Assembly (NCBI GenBank): GCA_019232645.1
Contig: JAFANO010000198.1
Coordinates: forward strand, 1 to 5,089
DNA length: 5,089 nucleotides
Direction: 5' to 3'
Origin: Planctomycetaceae bacterium
Lineage (GTDB): Bacteria; Planctomycetota; Planctomycetia; Isosphaerales; Isosphaeraceae
Made by a program: the position numbers and the translations under genes. Below are positions 1-5,089 of this stretch, in pieces (the stretch's first letter is position 1; every line of letters starts with the position of its first letter). The notes below the pieces were generated by a model that saw only the letters and a list, made by a program, of their open reading frames with translations, did no database searches and was not told the DNA's origin.

Positions 1-131
1 CACGGCGGTCGAGGCCACCCACCCCCCCGCCGAAGTCCACGGCCGAGATGCAACGACGGGAGCGAGGGGGGGATGAGCGACCTCCTCAGTCGGCCTCAGC
101 CCCCGGCCGGAGCCACCGCGCGATCGACCTC
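1..131. other. Non-coding tail downstream of trpS
   Basis: No convincing coding region is seen on either strand. An AGGAGG-like stretch on the minus strand (plus-strand cctcct at 81-86) is not followed by a usable start codon at a normal distance. A minus-strand gene could begin at the left edge with GTG, but too little sequence is present to judge. The plus-strand frame that opens at 48 runs antisense through trpS and is treated as a shadow. Confidence 0.5.
91..109 (-). terminator. Possible hairpin downstream of trpS
   Basis: An inverted repeat CGGCC (91-95) / GGCCG (105-109) with a 9-nt loop lies 23-41 nt past the trpS stop codon. The competing palindrome CCGGCCGG sits at 103-110. No T-tract follows on the minus strand, so this is at best a weak or factor-assisted terminator. 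In DNA this rich in G and C such arms can arise by chance. Confidence 0.25.
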
Positions 132-1103
132 CTAGGCCACGCCGCAGGCGGCCCGCGCGCGATCGAGGACGACCCTGGCCGCCCGTCGGGCCTGTTCGGC
201 GCCGGCGGCGCGGACCTCGGACACCCGGGCGGGGTGGGCCACCCATTCGGCCCGTCGCGCGCGCGCCGGGGCGAAGTGGGCGGCGATGTGCTCAGCCAGC
301 CGCGTCTTCACCTCGCCGTAGCCGATACCCCCGGCACGATAACGGCGCTCAACCTCGGTCCGCTCGTCGGCCGGCGCGAACAGCTTGAAGAGCTGGAACA
401 AGTTGTCGCCCTCGGGGTCCTTCGGCTCCTCGACCGGACGGCTGTCGGTGACGATCCGCTTGCACTTCTTGAGGATCGCCTTGGGCTCGTCGAAGATCTC
501 GATCGTATTCTCGTAGCTCTTGGACATCTTCCGGCCGTCGAGCCCCGGCACCACGGCCGCGGTCTCGAGGATATAAGGCTCAGGCAGCCGGAAGACCGGC
601 TCGCCCCGGCCGTAGACGTTGTTGAACCGCTCGGCGATGTCGCGCGTGACCTCCAGGTGCTGCTTCTGGTCCTGGCCCACCGGGACGACGTCGGCGTCGT
701 AGAGCAGGATGTCGGCCGCCTGGAGCACCGGGTAGGCGAACAGTCCGTGCTCGGCGGGGATCCCCTGGGCCACCTTGTCCTTGTAGCTGACGCACTTCTC
801 CAGCCAGCCCATCGGGGTGACGCTCGACAGGAGCCAGGCCAGCTCGGTCGTCTCGGGCACGTCCGACTGGACGAAGAGGGTTGCCTCTTCGGGGTCGAGC
901 CCTAGCGCTAAGAGGTCCGCCAGCACGTCGAAGACGGCGCGACGGAGTCGGTCCGCGTCGCGGACGCTGGTCAGCGCATGGTAGTCGGCGACGAAGTAGA
1001 AGGCGTCGTTGCCGTGCTGCAGGGCGAGGTATTGCCGGATCGCGCCGAAGTAGTTGCCGATGTGGAGGCCGCCAGAGGGCTGGATTCCCGACAGGACACG
1101 CAT
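132..1103 (-). CDS. trpS: Tryptophanyl-tRNA synthetase (TrpRS)
   Basis: This class I aminoacyl-tRNA synthetase charges tRNA-Trp with tryptophan using ATP in the cytoplasm. The protein is 323 residues, close to the usual 325-340 of bacterial TrpRS. It opens with MRVLSGIQPSGGLHIGNY, whose HIGN (14-17) is the ATP-binding HIGH-type signature. The tryptophan pocket region follows, with YPVLQAADILLY (124-135) and VPVGQDQKQHLE (140-151). The second signature is GRKMSKS (190-196). An alanine/arginine-rich helical tail ends at TAG (134-132). The frame stays open another 99 codons upstream, but that stretch shows nothing TrpRS-like. The ATG at 1103 places the conserved N-terminus exactly, although no clear Shine-Dalgarno precedes it. 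All signature motifs are intact, so it should be functional. It is divergent from the gene at 1390 and appears monocistronic here. Confidence 0.97.
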   Translation of the reverse strand: MRVLSGIQPSGGLHIGNYFGAIRQYLALQHGNDAFYFVADYHALTSVRDADRLRRAVFDVLADLLALGLDPEEATLFVQSDVPETTELAWLLSSVTPMGWLEKCVSYKDKVAQGIPAEHGLFAYPVLQAADILLYDADVVPVGQDQKQHLEVTRDIAERFNNVYGRGEPVFRLPEPYILETAAVVPGLDGRKMSKSYENTIEIFDEPKAILKKCKRIVTDSRPVEEPKDPEGDNLFQLFKLFAPADERTEVERRYRAGGIGYGEVKTRLAEHIAAHFAPARARRAEWVAHPARVSEVRAAGAEQARRAARVVLDRARAACGVA

Positions 1104-1177
1104 GGCCGAGGGGACTCGCAAGAGCTTGGCCGGGCTGGGTCGAGGCCGGTCCGTCGCGCCCGCCCGCCACCGACGCC

Positions 1178-1206
1178 ACTGTACCAATTCGGCGCGATCG
1201 GTCCAA
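1178..1206 (-). promoter_or_regulatory. Candidate trpS promoter, extended -10
   Basis: On the minus strand TTGGAC (1206-1201) and TACAGT (1183-1178) are separated by 17 nt. The -10 is preceded by TGG, giving the extended -10 pattern TGnTACAGT. The -10 matches TATAAT at 4 of 6 positions and the -35 matches TTGACA at only 3. Initiation near 1171 would give a leader of about 70 nt. The call rests on spacing and pattern only; sigma preference in this organism is unknown. Confidence 0.3.
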
Positions 1207-1224
1207 GCCGGGTCGAGCCCGGCG

Positions 1225-1253
1225 TTGGCGGCCCGGAGGCTGGATGGTAAGAT
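1225..1253 (+). promoter_or_regulatory. Candidate promoter for the 1390 gene
   Basis: TTGGCG (1225-1230) and TAAGAT (1248-1253) are spaced 17 nt apart, each matching the sigma-70 consensus at 4 of 6 positions. The -10 is preceded by TGG (1245-1247), an extended -10 pattern. Initiation near 1260 would give a leader of about 130 nt that includes the 21-bp tandem repeat. Its -35 lies 18 bp from the -35 of the divergent trpS candidate, so the two would be arranged back to back. Confidence 0.35.
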
Positions 1254-1280
1254 ACGCCGGTGACGGTACGTGGTCGGAAG

Positions 1281-1322
1281 GGATCTCCGATCCCGGGTCT
1301 CGGATCCCCGATCCCGCGCGTC
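1281..1322. repeat. 21-bp imperfect tandem duplication
   Basis: Two adjacent 21-bp copies (1281-1301 and 1302-1322) agree at 17 of 21 positions. They share the core GGATCnCCGATCCCG. The first copy contains CCCGGG flanked by CCGA and TCGG, so it could also fold as an imperfect hairpin. The repeat lies between the divergent promoters and the start of the 1390 gene, inside the predicted leader. It could be an operator with two sites or simple slippage; the sequence alone cannot say which. Confidence 0.6.
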
Positions 1323-1389
1323 ATCGCGACTCGAAACGTCAGACCTCGAAATCCAGCCGGCGCCCTGACGACGGGCATGGGGGCGGAGC

Positions 1390-1821
1390 ATGACGGGCAT
1401 CTACGAGGACCACGGGATCCGGTTCGAATATCCGGGCGAATGGGAGCTGGAGGTGACCGATGACGGCCCGGTCACGACGGTCGCGCTGCAATCGCCCGGG
1501 GGGCTGGCGTTCGCGCTGGTCACGACCGACGACTCCCGCCCCGCGCCGGCCGAGGTGGCCGACGAGGCCCTGTCGGCCATGCGCGAGGAGTATCCCAACC
1601 TCGACGCGACCCCGACCCTCGAGACGATCAACGGCCACAACGCCGTCGGCCACGACGTCGAGTTCATCAGCCTCGACATGACCAACACCTGCGCCATCCG
1701 CTGCTTCAGGACCCCTCGGCGCACGGTCCTGGTCTTCGGCCAGTGGTCGGACCTCGACGAGGACTCCGAGGACCTCATCCGGGACGTCCGGCAGTCCTTG
1801 GAAGAGACTGACGGCGAATAA
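1390..1821 (+). CDS. Small acidic protein, Mog1/PsbP/DcrB-like, function unknown
   Basis: The predicted product has 143 residues, no signal peptide and no membrane segment, and is clearly acidic (tail DLDEDSEDLIRDVRQSLEET). I do not recognise the exact family. The layout resembles the Mog1/PsbP/DcrB (DUF1795-like) fold group. An N-terminal strand with the typical F-x-YP-x-x-W pattern (RFEYPGEW, 11-18) is followed by a strand pair around 28-46. A helix with an AEVADEALSAMREEYPN core (54-70) comes next. A run of strands (about 77-119) and a C-terminal helix (122-139) complete it. Proteins of this shape serve varied roles, often as small partner or secretion-linked factors, so no function is assigned. 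The ATG at 1390 follows a purine-rich GGCGGAG with very short spacing; the nearby ATG at 1377 is out of frame. It stands alone on the plus strand. Confidence 0.85.
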   Translation: MTGIYEDHGIRFEYPGEWELEVTDDGPVTTVALQSPGGLAFALVTTDDSRPAPAEVADEALSAMREEYPNLDATPTLETINGHNAVGHDVEFISLDMTNTCAIRCFRTPRRTVLVFGQWSDLDEDSEDLIRDVRQSLEETDGE

Positions 1822-1835
1822 GAGAGCGCCTCATG

Positions 1836-1875
1836 CCGGGATGGCGGGGCCACCAGGAAGTCTCGCCATCCCTGG
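1836..1875 (+). terminator. Strong hairpin after the 1390 gene
   Basis: A perfect 9-bp inverted repeat, GGGATGGCG (1838-1846) / CGCCATCCC (1864-1872), encloses a 17-nt loop. An outer CC (1836-1837) can pair with GG (1874-1875) across one bulged T. It begins 15 nt after the TAA stop of the upstream gene. No T-tract follows, so it is not a textbook intrinsic terminator. It could act as a terminator or as a 3'-end stabilising structure. Confidence 0.5.
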
Positions 1876-2190
1876 AGGTAGCGGACCCGGACGGCGAGCG
1901 ATCCTCAAGGTTTTCTCCCCCCGACGCGTCGTCCTCGGCCCAGGTCACTCGCAGTGCGGGGTCCTGCTCGACATCCGCTCCGAGGTGGCCGAGACACCGG
2001 TCCGACGAACGGCCCGCGAATCCCCAACCTTCCGTCCGCCTTAACACCCACCCGATCCCTGCCCCACAGGAGGACTTCGGCCTGACCATCGCCGACGCGA
2101 TGGCAAAGGCCGGCCGCATGTCGCTCGTTGCGGAATTCACCATGTCGACACGGTCACGGATGACCAGCCAGCCGGAGTGGGGTGTCCGGG
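1876..2190. other. Long GC-rich intergenic stretch, no gene supported
   Basis: Frames are open here on both strands (plus 1833-2201, minus 1775-2332), but neither translation shows a recognisable motif, a plausible start with a ribosome binding site, or a protein-like composition. The plus frame contains a somewhat protein-like segment, GLTIADAMAKAG (about 2079-2114). An AGGAGG occurs at 2068-2073 with no ATG, GTG or TTG correctly spaced after it. It may be decayed coding sequence or plain spacer. No tRNA-like or other RNA fold was recognised. Confidence 0.45.
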
Positions 2191-2270
2191 GAATCTTTTG
2201 ATGAAGAAATTGTGAATTCATTAAATTTTCTAAAAACCTCATAAAATACTTCACCAAAACTATACTGGCG
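2191..2270 (+). promoter_or_regulatory. AT-rich block, probable promoter of the phosphoesterase gene
   Basis: About 30% G+C over 80 bases (24 of 80), against strongly GC-rich flanks. It contains TATACT (2261-2266), 5 of 6 to the -10 consensus, with a poor -35 CTCATA (2238-2243) at 17 nt. Other weak possibilities are TAAAAT (2242-2247), and TTGATG (2198-2203) with TTAAAT (2221-2226) at 17 nt. The 8-bp palindrome TGAATTCA lies at 2213-2220. Initiation just after 2270 would leave a leader of about 100 nt holding a small hairpin, ACCC-CGGC-GGGT (2285-2296). The block looks regulatory, but the exact promoter is not settled. Confidence 0.45.
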
Positions 2271-2363
2271 ATTGTTATCCTCCCACCCCGGCGGGTCAGG
2301 CGCCAATCTTTCACATTAGCAAATGATTGCAAAGGGATTGGTTCGCTCCCGCCTCGACCCCAT

Positions 2364-2371
2364 GGGAAGGA
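2364..2371 (+). promoter_or_regulatory. Ribosome binding site fixing the phosphoesterase start
   Basis: GGGAAGGA lies 9 nt before the ATG at 2381. It favours that ATG over the in-frame TTG at 2327, which would add 18 charged and polar residues in front of the signal peptide. Confidence 0.65.
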
Positions 2372-2380
2372 TCATCGACC

Positions 2381-3631
2381 ATGAGCACGCATCGCCAGCA
2401 AATCCTTCGGGCGGCCTTAGGGCTTGCCGCCGGCCTGATCGTGACCAGTCCCGCCATCGCGGGGCCGGCCATCGGCGACGTCTTTTACATCGATCTGGAG
2501 AACCACAACTTCACGCAACCGAGCACCCAGACGGGTCCTCAGCAACTCCTCGGCAATCCCGCCGCCCCGTATCTGAACAGCCTCATCACGCCTGGAAACC
2601 CGAACGCCGCTCAGACATCCTACGCCAGCGATTACTATAACGTCCTGGCCACGCCGTCGGGCAACAACCCCCACATCCACCCGTCCGAGCCCAACTATGT
2701 CTGGCAGGAGGCCGGCCTCACCGGTCCTCTGAATGACAACGATCCTTTCCCGAACAACATCGTGAACGCGCCGAACCTCAGCGGCCTGCTCCAGAAAGCC
2801 GGCATCCCCTGGAAGTCGTACCAGGAAGACATCGACCTGGCCAAGAACAGCCAGGGCCGGCTCACCAGCACGGTCCTGCCACGGAACCAGTGGACCGTCC
2901 CGCTGACCAGTTTCAGCGGCACGTCGCCCGCCTACACCAATCCCTACAACGGCAGCCACCAGTATAACTTCGCCCCCAAGCACGACGGGCAGCTCTTCTT
3001 CACCGCCACGAACGGCGGCAATAACCCGACCCCCTCTAACCCCGAGGCGAAGTTCTACGCGCCGCTTCAGCAGTTGTCGACGGACCTCGCCAACAACACC
3101 GTAGGCCGGTACAACCTCATCACCCCCGACCAGTACAACGACATGCATTCCTCGTTGAACACCAACTTCACCTATCATGGAGTGACTTACCAAGCCAACA
3201 CCGATCAGGAGGCGGTCGCACTGGGGGACAACTTCCTTTCCAAGATCATTCCCCAGATCATGGCCTCCCAGGCCTACAAGAAGAACGGCGCGATTGTGAT
3301 CTGGAACGACGAGAGCGAAGGCGGGGATGACTACAAACATGCCCTTACCGAGATCGTAATCTCGCCGCTGGCCAAGGACAATGCGTACGATAGCACCACG
3401 GTTTACAACCACTCGTCCGACCTGAAGACCATGGAGGAAATCTTCGGCGTTTACGGGCCGAAGGGGTACCTGGGCGATGCGGGCAGCGCGGGCGTCAACG
3501 ACCTCTCGAATCTGTTTCTGCCCGGCGCCGTCCCCGTGCCTGTTCCCGAGCCAGCCTCGGCCATCATGATGGCCCTCGGCCTTGGCGGGGTGGTCGTCAT
3601 CGGCCGCAGGCTCGCGCGCAAGTCCGCCTGA
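2381..3631 (+). CDS. Secreted phosphoesterase with PEP-CTERM sorting signal
   Basis: The 416-residue protein begins with a signal peptide: a short basic start, a hydrophobic core (9-22) and an A-x-A site at 25-27 (AIA). The mature part matches the phosphoesterase family of acid phosphatases and phospholipases C (PF04185 type). Landmarks are LENHN (39-43), HPSEPNY (100-106), GIPWKSYQED (141-150), DQYNDMH (250-256), IWNDESEGGDD (307-317), TEIVISPLA (323-331) and NHSSDLKTMEEIFGV (343-357). By family analogy Glu40-Asn41 and Asp310-Glu311 would bind metal, with Ser102 a possible nucleophile. The C-terminus is a PEP-CTERM tail: VPEPAS (388-393), a hydrophobic segment (about 394-407) and a basic end RRLARKSA. 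An exosortase would cut the tail and place the enzyme at the cell surface. It has no cysteine and is rich in Asn, Ser, Thr and Gln, as exported proteins often are. The substrate cannot be told. It is monocistronic and convergent with the next gene. Confidence 0.92.
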   Translation: MSTHRQQILRAALGLAAGLIVTSPAIAGPAIGDVFYIDLENHNFTQPSTQTGPQQLLGNPAAPYLNSLITPGNPNAAQTSYASDYYNVLATPSGNNPHIHPSEPNYVWQEAGLTGPLNDNDPFPNNIVNAPNLSGLLQKAGIPWKSYQEDIDLAKNSQGRLTSTVLPRNQWTVPLTSFSGTSPAYTNPYNGSHQYNFAPKHDGQLFFTATNGGNNPTPSNPEAKFYAPLQQLSTDLANNTVGRYNLITPDQYNDMHSSLNTNFTYHGVTYQANTDQEAVALGDNFLSKIIPQIMASQAYKKNGAIVIWNDESEGGDDYKHALTEIVISPLAKDNAYDSTTVYNHSSDLKTMEEIFGVYGPKGYLGDAGSAGVNDLSNLFLPGAVPVPVPEPASAIMMALGLGGVVVIGRRLARKSA

Positions 3632-3680
3632 TCGAGGGGGCGAATGAGGCGCTGATCTCACTCTCAGGGGGCCGAGCTCG

Positions 3681-3704
3681 GGGAGGCGTCGCTCGCACGC
3701 CCCC
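3681..3704. terminator. Hairpin between the convergent genes
   Basis: GGGAGGCGT (3681-3689) pairs with ACGCCCCC (3697-3704) around a 7-nt loop, with one bulged A. It lies 50 nt past the phosphoesterase stop. It is directly preceded by the 10-bp palindrome CCGAGCTCGG (3672-3681). No T-tract follows on either strand. It is a plausible transcription-ending structure for the plus-strand gene, but GC-rich sequence makes such stems common. Confidence 0.35.
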
Positions 3705-3755
3705 GGGGTCGGCCCTCGACCTTCCCGGCGATCCGTCGGTTGAAGCACTCAGGGG

Positions 3756-3783
3756 ATCTGGCCCACGGGCAGGTGGCCGAGAT
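3756..3783 (-). terminator. Hairpin after the hydrolase gene
   Basis: The arms ATCTGGCCCAC (3756-3766) and GTGGCCGAGAT (3773-3783) pair over 10 bp with one bulged base on each side and a 6-nt loop. Read on the minus strand, it begins 27 nt after the hydrolase stop codon. No T-tract follows. Its position close behind the gene end makes it the best terminator candidate for that gene. Confidence 0.4.
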
Positions 3784-3809
3784 TGTCGTTCGTCGATGGA
3801 GCCAAAGAC

Positions 3810-4790
3810 TCATCGGTCGATGGCCCCGTCCAGGAACGAGGCGACGCGGTCGAGCAGCGCATCGCCCCCGGCGCCGACGACATTGGCGTGGCCCGCGCCG
3901 GCGACCTCGATCAGCTCGGCCGCGCGGGGGAGGGCGGTGGCGAGGCGGCGGGCATCGGCCGGGGACACCAGCGAGTCGCCGGACCCGTGCACGATCAGCG
4001 CGGGGGCGGCGATCCGGGGGGCCAGGTCGATCGACCTCGGCCGGGTGAGCGAGACCCCGGCCAGCGTCCGTGCCCGGCCGGCGATCAGCCGGGCGAACGG
4101 CCGGGGCAGCGGCAACCACAACTGGCGGAGCCAGGCGGCGATCGCATCCTCGAGGTCGAGGTAGGGGGATTCGAGCACCAAGGCGGCGATCCGGGGGTCC
4201 TCCGCGGCGGCGCGGATGGCGATGGCGGTGCCCATCGAGCGGCCCCAGACGGCGACCCGCTCGGGCGCGCCGGGCCGATCGGTCAGGATGTCGATCCAGG
4301 CGCGGAGGTCGTCCGACTCGCGCCCGCCGAACGACGCGCGATCCCCCTCGCTGCGGCCGTGGGCGCGCGCGTCGAGCGCCGCGACGTCCCAACCGCGGCG
4401 GTTCAACGCCTCGATCCTGCCGCGAAGCGGCGTGGGGTCGGCGAACCCGTGGAGCAAGAGGACCGTGCGTCCGGCCGGGGCGGAGGCCGGGTGCCAGGTC
4501 CCCGCGAGCCGGACCCCGTCGCGAGCGCGGGCCTCGATCGGCTCGCCCGGCCCGCGCTCCGGCTCGGCCGATCCCATCCGGCGCCCCGGCAAGACCATCG
4601 CCCATGCCCCCCACTCGACCACCGCCAGGACCAGGCAGAGTCCCAGGCCCAGCGCAAACCCCACGACCGTCACCAACCCGCGCACCCAGTTCGGCCCCGG
4701 CCAGGACCCGACCGAGGCGAGCAGGGGGATCCCCTGGCTCTCCGGCGTCACATCGAAGATTTCGAATGAGAAAATCGGAATATTGAGCAT
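3810..4790 (-). CDS. Membrane-anchored alpha/beta hydrolase
   Basis: The 326-residue protein has one membrane segment near the N-terminus (about 36-59, GLVTVVGFALGLGLCLVLAV) followed by a complete alpha/beta-hydrolase domain. Visible landmarks are the oxyanion loop LLLHGF (111-116), the strand ALDARAHGRSEG (138-149), the nucleophile elbow GRSMG with Ser185, the acid HGSGD with Asp272, and the base GAGH with His301. This layout resembles the COG1073/BEM46-ABHD13-like group of serine esterases or peptidases; the substrate is unknown. The domain probably faces the periplasm or cytoplasm from a single anchor, and orientation is not certain. The frame opens at 4961. The ATG at 4790 is preferred because GAGG sits 5 nt before it, whereas the ATG at 4817 has no such site. 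GTG at 4685, just before the membrane segment, is another possibility and would give 291 residues. It is convergent with the phosphoesterase, with no operon partner in view. Confidence 0.92.
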   Translation of the reverse strand: MLNIPIFSFEIFDVTPESQGIPLLASVGSWPGPNWVRGLVTVVGFALGLGLCLVLAVVEWGAWAMVLPGRRMGSAEPERGPGEPIEARARDGVRLAGTWHPASAPAGRTVLLLHGFADPTPLRGRIEALNRRGWDVAALDARAHGRSEGDRASFGGRESDDLRAWIDILTDRPGAPERVAVWGRSMGTAIAIRAAAEDPRIAALVLESPYLDLEDAIAAWLRQLWLPLPRPFARLIAGRARTLAGVSLTRPRSIDLAPRIAAPALIVHGSGDSLVSPADARRLATALPRAAELIEVAGAGHANVVGAGGDALLDRVASFLDGAIDR

Positions 4791-4795
4791 GTTTG

Positions 4796-4799
4796 CCTC
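4796..4799 (-). promoter_or_regulatory. Ribosome binding site for the hydrolase
   Basis: GAGG on the minus strand lies 5 nt before the ATG at 4790. It is short and a little close, but it is the only such match near the candidate ATG starts. The first 13 codons are AT-rich (14 G+C of 40 bases at 4751-4790), which fits an unstructured translation start. Confidence 0.4.
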
Positions 4800-5089
4800 G
4801 AGGACGACGCCGCGCATGACAATCAGGACGCGACGAGTTGTCACTCGCCCCTCATTTTCCCGGCGTGCCGCGGTCCTGTCATCCGCACCACCTGGTAAAC
4901 ACCATGGTCCGCCGGAAGTTTGGGAGTCATGTGAAAGCGGACATCGCCCACCACACATCAATCATTGAGGATGGTAGAGTTCACTGGGAGGGGCGTACTG
5001 TCCACCGTTTTACCGTCAGTCAGGATCGACTGAGATGTCGGGGAAAGCCTGGAGAAGGGGGTTCAGGCAAGCTCCAGTGTTGAGGACAC
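4800..5089. other. Lower-GC sequence upstream of the hydrolase, no gene recognised
   Basis: G+C falls to about 50% at 4921-4980 and 57% at 4981-5040. A plus-strand frame (4838-5083, 81 codons) has no recognisable motif, no good ribosome binding site and an unconvincing composition. Small inverted repeats are present: TGGT-AAAC-ACCA near 4892-4903, TCAGTC (5016-5021) / GACTGA (5028-5033) with a 6-nt loop, and GTGT / ACAC at the extreme right end (5077-5089). The hydrolase promoter should lie here, but no -35/-10 pair on the minus strand is convincing. Confidence 0.4.

Noticed and set aside
48..905. 285-codon plus-strand frame antisense to trpS
   Set aside because: The opposite strand has the full set of TrpRS motifs; this translation is a composition artefact without recognisable features.
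1104..1400. 99-codon N-terminal extension of TrpRS
   Set aside because: TrpRS proteins begin close to the conserved RVLSGIQPSG segment, and the extension has no family-like sequence. It also covers the candidate promoters.
2317..2331. Sigma-54-like -24/-12 element before the PEP-CTERM gene (TAGCAA, then TTGCA)
   Set aside because: The spacing between the two elements is one base short and the invariant GG of the -24 element is AG. PEP-CTERM genes can be sigma-54 linked, but this match is too poor.
1775..2332. 185-codon minus-strand frame across the intergenic region
   Set aside because: It runs through the AT-rich block and into the end of the 1390 gene, shows no motif or ribosome binding site, and looks like a chance frame.
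2417..3748. 443-codon open frame antisense to the phosphoesterase gene
   Set aside because: It lies opposite a gene with clear family motifs, its translation is Val/Gly/Arg-rich without motifs, and GC-rich codon usage commonly leaves antisense frames open.
3783..4769. Plus-strand frames antisense to the hydrolase (also 4070-4786 and 4216-4968)
   Set aside because: All overlap a minus-strand gene with an intact catalytic triad; their translations are low-complexity Arg/Pro/Gly-rich sequence.
4838..5083. 81-codon plus-strand frame at the right end
   Set aside because: No motif, no convincing ribosome binding site, and it overlaps the expected upstream region of the hydrolase.
1..5089. CRISPR array, tRNA, insertion sequence or multi-gene system
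   Set aside because: No regularly spaced repeats, cloverleaf-like segments, transposase motifs or co-directional gene cluster were seen; the four genes appear unrelated in function.

Overview
This is a high-GC bacterial chromosomal window (the gene bodies are visibly GC-rich, with some AT-rich non-coding patches). Its style fits a planctomycete of the Isosphaeraceae/Gemmatales type. That is an inference from composition, long non-coding gaps, weak ribosome binding sites, and an exported enzyme with a C-terminal PEP-CTERM sorting signal. No single marker in the window proves the taxon.

Layout from left to right. Positions 1-131 are a non-coding tail downstream of trpS. Positions 132-1103 (minus) encode tryptophanyl-tRNA synthetase, complete with HIGH- and KMSKS-type motifs. 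Positions 1104-1389 are a divergent intergenic region with a candidate promoter for each direction and a 21-bp tandem repeat. Positions 1390-1821 (plus) encode a small acidic cytoplasmic protein that looks like the Mog1/PsbP/DcrB fold group, function unknown. It is followed by a strong hairpin. Positions 1876-2380 hold no convincing gene and end in a sharply AT-rich block that probably carries the promoter of the next gene. Positions 2381-3631 (plus) encode a secreted phosphoesterase of the acid phosphatase/phospholipase C group with a signal peptide and a PEP-CTERM tail. Positions 3632-3809 are a convergent intergenic region with two hairpins. Positions 3810-4790 (minus) encode a membrane-anchored alpha/beta hydrolase with a complete Ser-Asp-His triad. 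Positions 4791-5089 are upstream, lower-GC sequence in which no gene is recognised.

The four genes do not form an operon: transcription runs minus, plus, plus, minus, with long gaps. They look like separate units: one housekeeping gene, one small unknown, one cell-surface enzyme and one membrane-linked hydrolase. The phosphoesterase implies that an exosortase is encoded elsewhere in the genome. I found no CRISPR array, tRNA, rRNA, recognisable insertion sequence or phage gene, and no multi-gene defence or biosynthetic system. The points most worth a second look are the PEP-CTERM phosphoesterase with its AT-rich upstream block, and the uncertain N-terminus of the hydrolase.
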